DNA of 63,575 bases, taken from assembly GCF_000336775.1 (NCBI RefSeq), contig NZ_AOLJ01000014.1, positions 16,151 to 79,725 on the forward strand, given 5' to 3'. The stretch comes from Haloferax gibbonsii ATCC 33959. GTDB lineage: Archaea > Halobacteriota > Halobacteria > Halobacteriales > Haloferacaceae. Made by a program: the position numbers and the translations under genes. The notes beneath the pieces were generated by a model. It made no database searches. It saw only the letters and a program-made list of their open reading frames with translations, and was not told the origin of the DNA. Shown piece after piece: positions 61,110-63,575 of this stretch (position 1 is the first letter of the stretch; each line of letters opens with the position of its first letter).

Positions 61110-62660
61110 ATGGTTGATGCTGACTCACGCAAGGGCAAGCGTACTGGCGTCTCTCGACGCAATTTTGTGAAGGCGGCCGGCGCATCGGGCGTCGCCGTCG
61201 GACTGGCCGGGTGCATTAGCACCGGCGGCGGAGACGGGAACGGCGGCGGAAACGGTGGCACCGACACCGACACCGACACGCCGATTAACACCGAAGAGAC
61301 CACCGACGACATCACGCTTCAGTGGGCCGCCGACACCCGCGTCGCGGAGTCGGAAGAGGAAGTCGTGCAGGCGCTCCGGGACGCCGGCCTCCCGGAGAAC
61401 ATCGATATCGACATCCTCGCCGGGTCGCAGGTGACGGACAACCGGCAGGCGCAGTACCAGCAGTGGCTCTCCGGCGGTCGCTCGGAGCCGACGCTGCTCA
61501 TGATGGACAGCGGGTGGACGATTCCGTTCATCGCGCGGAACCAACTGCAGAACCTCTCGCAGTCGCTCCCGGAGGAGCTGACAAGCACCATCGAAGAGGA
61601 GTACTTCGAGGCCAGCGTCTCGACGGCGAAGGGGTCGAACGGCGACCTCTACGGCCAGCCGCTGTTCCCCGACTTCCCGACGGTCCAGTACCGAAAGGAC
61701 CTGCTCCGAAACGCGGGTTACACCGACGACGACTTCTCGACGTGGGCAACCGAGTCGATGTCGTGGGAAGACTTCTCGCGCGTCACGAAGGAGGCGCTCG
61801 ACGCCAACCCCGACATCGAGAACGGGTTTACCTTCCAGGCGAACGTCTACGAGGGGCTGTCGTGCTGTGACTTCAACGAGTTCATGACCTCGTACGGCGG
61901 CGCGTACTTCGGCGGCCGCGAGAACCTGTTCGGCCCCATCGGCGACCGACCCATCACGGTCGAAGAAGAGCCGGTTATCAACGCGATTCGGATGGTCCGG
62001 ACGCTCATCCACGGCGAGGACGACGAGTACGCCCTCGACGGCATCACGGGCGGCATCTCGCCCGAGGCGGTCCTCCAGTGGACCGAGGACCCGTCCCGAC
62101 AGCCGTTCACGACGGGCAACGCGGTCATGCACCGCAACTGGCCGTACTCCATCGTCATCAACGGCGCGGAGCCGTCGGAGGAGAACGACCAGACCGGCTT
62201 CGGCGAGGACCTCGGCGTCATGCCGATTCCGTACGGCGTCACCGCCGACGAGGCCCAGTACGAGGGCACGGGCGGCCCCGTCGCCGCCCTCGGCGGCTGG
62301 CACATGACGATGAACCCGAACTCCTCGGACGAACAGAAGCAGGCCGCGGTGCAGGTGCTTCGGACGATGCAAACCGAGCAGTTCCAGCTCGATATGTTCC
62401 GCATCATCGGCTGGATTCCGCCGCGCCCGTCGCTGCTCGAATCCGACCAGGCCGCCGAGGTGCCCATCATCGGGCGCTACCTCGACGCCCTGAAGGTCGC
62501 CGGCGAGAACGCGATTCCGCGCCCGGTCACCGTCGTCTGGCCGCAGCAGTCCGGTCGCATCTCACAGGAGGTCAACGCCGCGTTCGCCCAGGAGAAATCC
62601 CCCGAACAGGCGATGTCCGACCTCGCATCACAGCTCGAACAGATCGAGCAGAACGCGTAG
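61110..62660 (+). CDS. ABC transporter substrate-binding lipoprotein (sugar type)
   Basis: The 516-residue protein carries a twin-arginine signal, SRRNFVKAAGASGVAVGLAGC, with R16 and R17 and a lipobox cysteine at C35, then a Gly/Thr/Asp linker. The mature part resembles extracellular solute-binding protein family 1 (maltose/trehalose type). Transport of the folded protein by Tat and membrane anchoring through a lipid are typical in haloarchaea. It is the first gene of an ABC operon and follows a reductase, so a sugar substrate is likely. Confidence 0.92.
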   Translation: MVDADSRKGKRTGVSRRNFVKAAGASGVAVGLAGCISTGGGDGNGGGNGGTDTDTDTPINTEETTDDITLQWAADTRVAESEEEVVQALRDAGLPENIDIDILAGSQVTDNRQAQYQQWLSGGRSEPTLLMMDSGWTIPFIARNQLQNLSQSLPEELTSTIEEEYFEASVSTAKGSNGDLYGQPLFPDFPTVQYRKDLLRNAGYTDDDFSTWATESMSWEDFSRVTKEALDANPDIENGFTFQANVYEGLSCCDFNEFMTSYGGAYFGGRENLFGPIGDRPITVEEEPVINAIRMVRTLIHGEDDEYALDGITGGISPEAVLQWTEDPSRQPFTTGNAVMHRNWPYSIVINGAEPSEENDQTGFGEDLGVMPIPYGVTADEAQYEGTGGPVAALGGWHMTMNPNSSDEQKQAAVQVLRTMQTEQFQLDMFRIIGWIPPRPSLLESDQAAEVPIIGRYLDALKVAGENAIPRPVTVVWPQQSGRISQEVNAAFAQEKSPEQAMSDLASQLEQIEQNA

Positions 62661-62708
62661 AGCAACGTCTTTACCGAGACGTAACCAACATACACGTTAT
62701 CATTTGAC

Positions 62709-63575
62709 ATGGCTACAGAACAACAATCAGGGGAGGCACTTTCCGACACCCGGCGGAGCGGCCCGTACGCGTCGGCCGTCAACTGGATGGAGTCGCTCTC
62801 CGAGACGCAGTTCGCGTACCTGCTTCTGACGCCCGCGCTCGTTCTCTTGGGGGTAATCGCCGTCTACCCGCTGGTCTCGACGTTCAGCATGTCGCTGTTC
62901 GCCGACCAGTTGACGGGGAGCGCGCGACTCGGCGAGTTCGTCGGATTGCAGAACTACGTCGACCTGTTCACCGGCGCGCGCAACTACGCGCTCCCGTCGC
63001 AGTTCCTCCCGACGTTCAGCTCAGAGTTCCCGTTCGTCACGAACATCTACTCCAGCGCGCTCGCGGTGACGCTCATCTTCACCGTCTTCAGCGTGCTGTT
63101 CGAAACGCTCATCGGCTTCGGTCAGGCGCTCATCCTCGACCAGGACTTCCGCGGTCGGCGCTGGGTCCGCGTCGCCATCATCATCCCGTGGGCCGTTCCC
63201 ATCGTCATCCAGGGGATGATCTGGTACCTGATGTTCCAGCCGAACATCGGATTCCTCGTCGGCACGTCAGAGAACCCGGCGCTGTTGAACCAGCTCGGTC
63301 TCATCGGCACGACGCCGCTTCGGAACACCGCGGACGCGCTGTTCCTCATCATCGTGGCCGACGTGTGGAAGACCTCGGCGTTCATGGCGCTTCTCATCCT
63401 CGCGGGGATGCAGAGCATCGACCGCTCGCTGTACGACGTGGCGAAGGTCGCCGGCGCGTCGCGCTGGCAGCAGTTCAAGCTCATCACCTTCCCGCTCATC
63501 CTGCCGACGGTGCTCGTCGCGATGCTGTTCCGCACCATCGACGCGATGCGCGTCTACGGTATCATCCAGACCATG
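62709..63575 (+). CDS. ABC transporter permease, MalF type (truncated by window end)
   Basis: The 289 visible residues hold a soluble N-terminus, a first membrane helix (YLLLTPALVLLGVIAVYPLV), and further helices including LIFTVFSVLFETLIGFGQAL. The conserved EAA loop begins as DVAKVAGASRWQQFKLITFPLILP. It couples to the ATPase of the importer and belongs to the MalF/UgpA class. The gene continues past 63575; the second permease and ATPase presumably follow. It starts 48 bp after the substrate-binding protein. Confidence 0.93.
   Translation, partial: MATEQQSGEALSDTRRSGPYASAVNWMESLSETQFAYLLLTPALVLLGVIAVYPLVSTFSMSLFADQLTGSARLGEFVGLQNYVDLFTGARNYALPSQFLPTFSSEFPFVTNIYSSALAVTLIFTVFSVLFETLIGFGQALILDQDFRGRRWVRVAIIIPWAVPIVIQGMIWYLMFQPNIGFLVGTSENPALLNQLGLIGTTPLRNTADALFLIIVADVWKTSAFMALLILAGMQSIDRSLYDVAKVAGASRWQQFKLITFPLILPTVLVAMLFRTIDAMRVYGIIQTM

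Overview
The window is a contiguous piece of a haloarchaeal chromosome. The evidence is uniformly high GC, very acidic proteins, mostly leaderless genes with an archaeal TATA box about 27 bp upstream of the start codon, archaeal ribosomal proteins (L7Ae, L21e, L24e, L37e, S28e), Rpb4, Lsm, GINS, PriS and CDC48, and the isopentenyl phosphate kinase branch of the mevalonate pathway. From memory, gene content and order match the genus Haloferax; I could not verify this by search.

Layout. 1-3390: a truncated helicase, an RNase Z-like beta-lactamase-fold protein, then mevalonate kinase and isopentenyl phosphate kinase with overlapping genes, and a small membrane protein. 3541-13445: a translation and transcription block (M42 peptidase, L11, L1-L10-L12, a four-CPXCG zinc-finger protein with EF-1 beta, L21e-Rpb4, DUF655, KsgA) with a TctA-like membrane protein and a PLP gamma-synthase between. 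13455-18673: MscS channel, PrmC-like methyltransferase, a two-gene (split) MetE methionine synthase, and a SnoaL-like protein. 18894-20154: L7Ae-S28e-L24e-Ndk operon on the minus strand, preceded by a long structured leader. 20529-23081: TmcA and a tiny zinc-binding protein. 23182-29200: a winged-helix GNAT protein and an electron-transfer flavoprotein module (EtfB, EtfA, fused quinone oxidoreductase, an unknown protein, and a ferredoxin).

29370-34898: DUF456 protein, cyclase-family hydrolase, and the RNase J-IdsA-GltX genes. 35279-37568: Lsm-L37e and PurF. 37569-39220: the oddest stretch, with large hairpins after purF, a DUF420 gene, tRNA-Leu(GAG), and broken tandem copies of its 3' half. 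39221-47474: MBF1, an AlaX-type editing protein, acyl-CoA dehydrogenase, HAD phosphatase, small membrane and zinc-ribbon proteins, RtcB, a DoxX-like protein and archease. 47651-54133: GNAT, a sugar isomerase/oxidoreductase pair separated by a small insertion with a 39-bp duplication, an eIF2B-like protein, a type IV pilin, PanB and a hydrolase. 54385-59851: an Hsp20-like protein fused in operon to CDC48, a Bcp peroxiredoxin, and PriS-GINS. 59977-63575: aldo/keto reductase and the start of a sugar-type ABC transporter.

Most genes are housekeeping: translation, tRNA processing and modification, RNA decay, isoprenoid lipid synthesis, purine and methionine synthesis, and replication. The signals most worth following are not new enzymes but RNA- and DNA-level structures: a near-consensus kink-turn in the leader of the L7Ae gene (L7Ae is itself the kink-turn-binding protein), a 26-bp perfect palindrome before the L1 operon, the degenerate tRNA-Leu array, and the duplicated start of the oxidoreductase gene.
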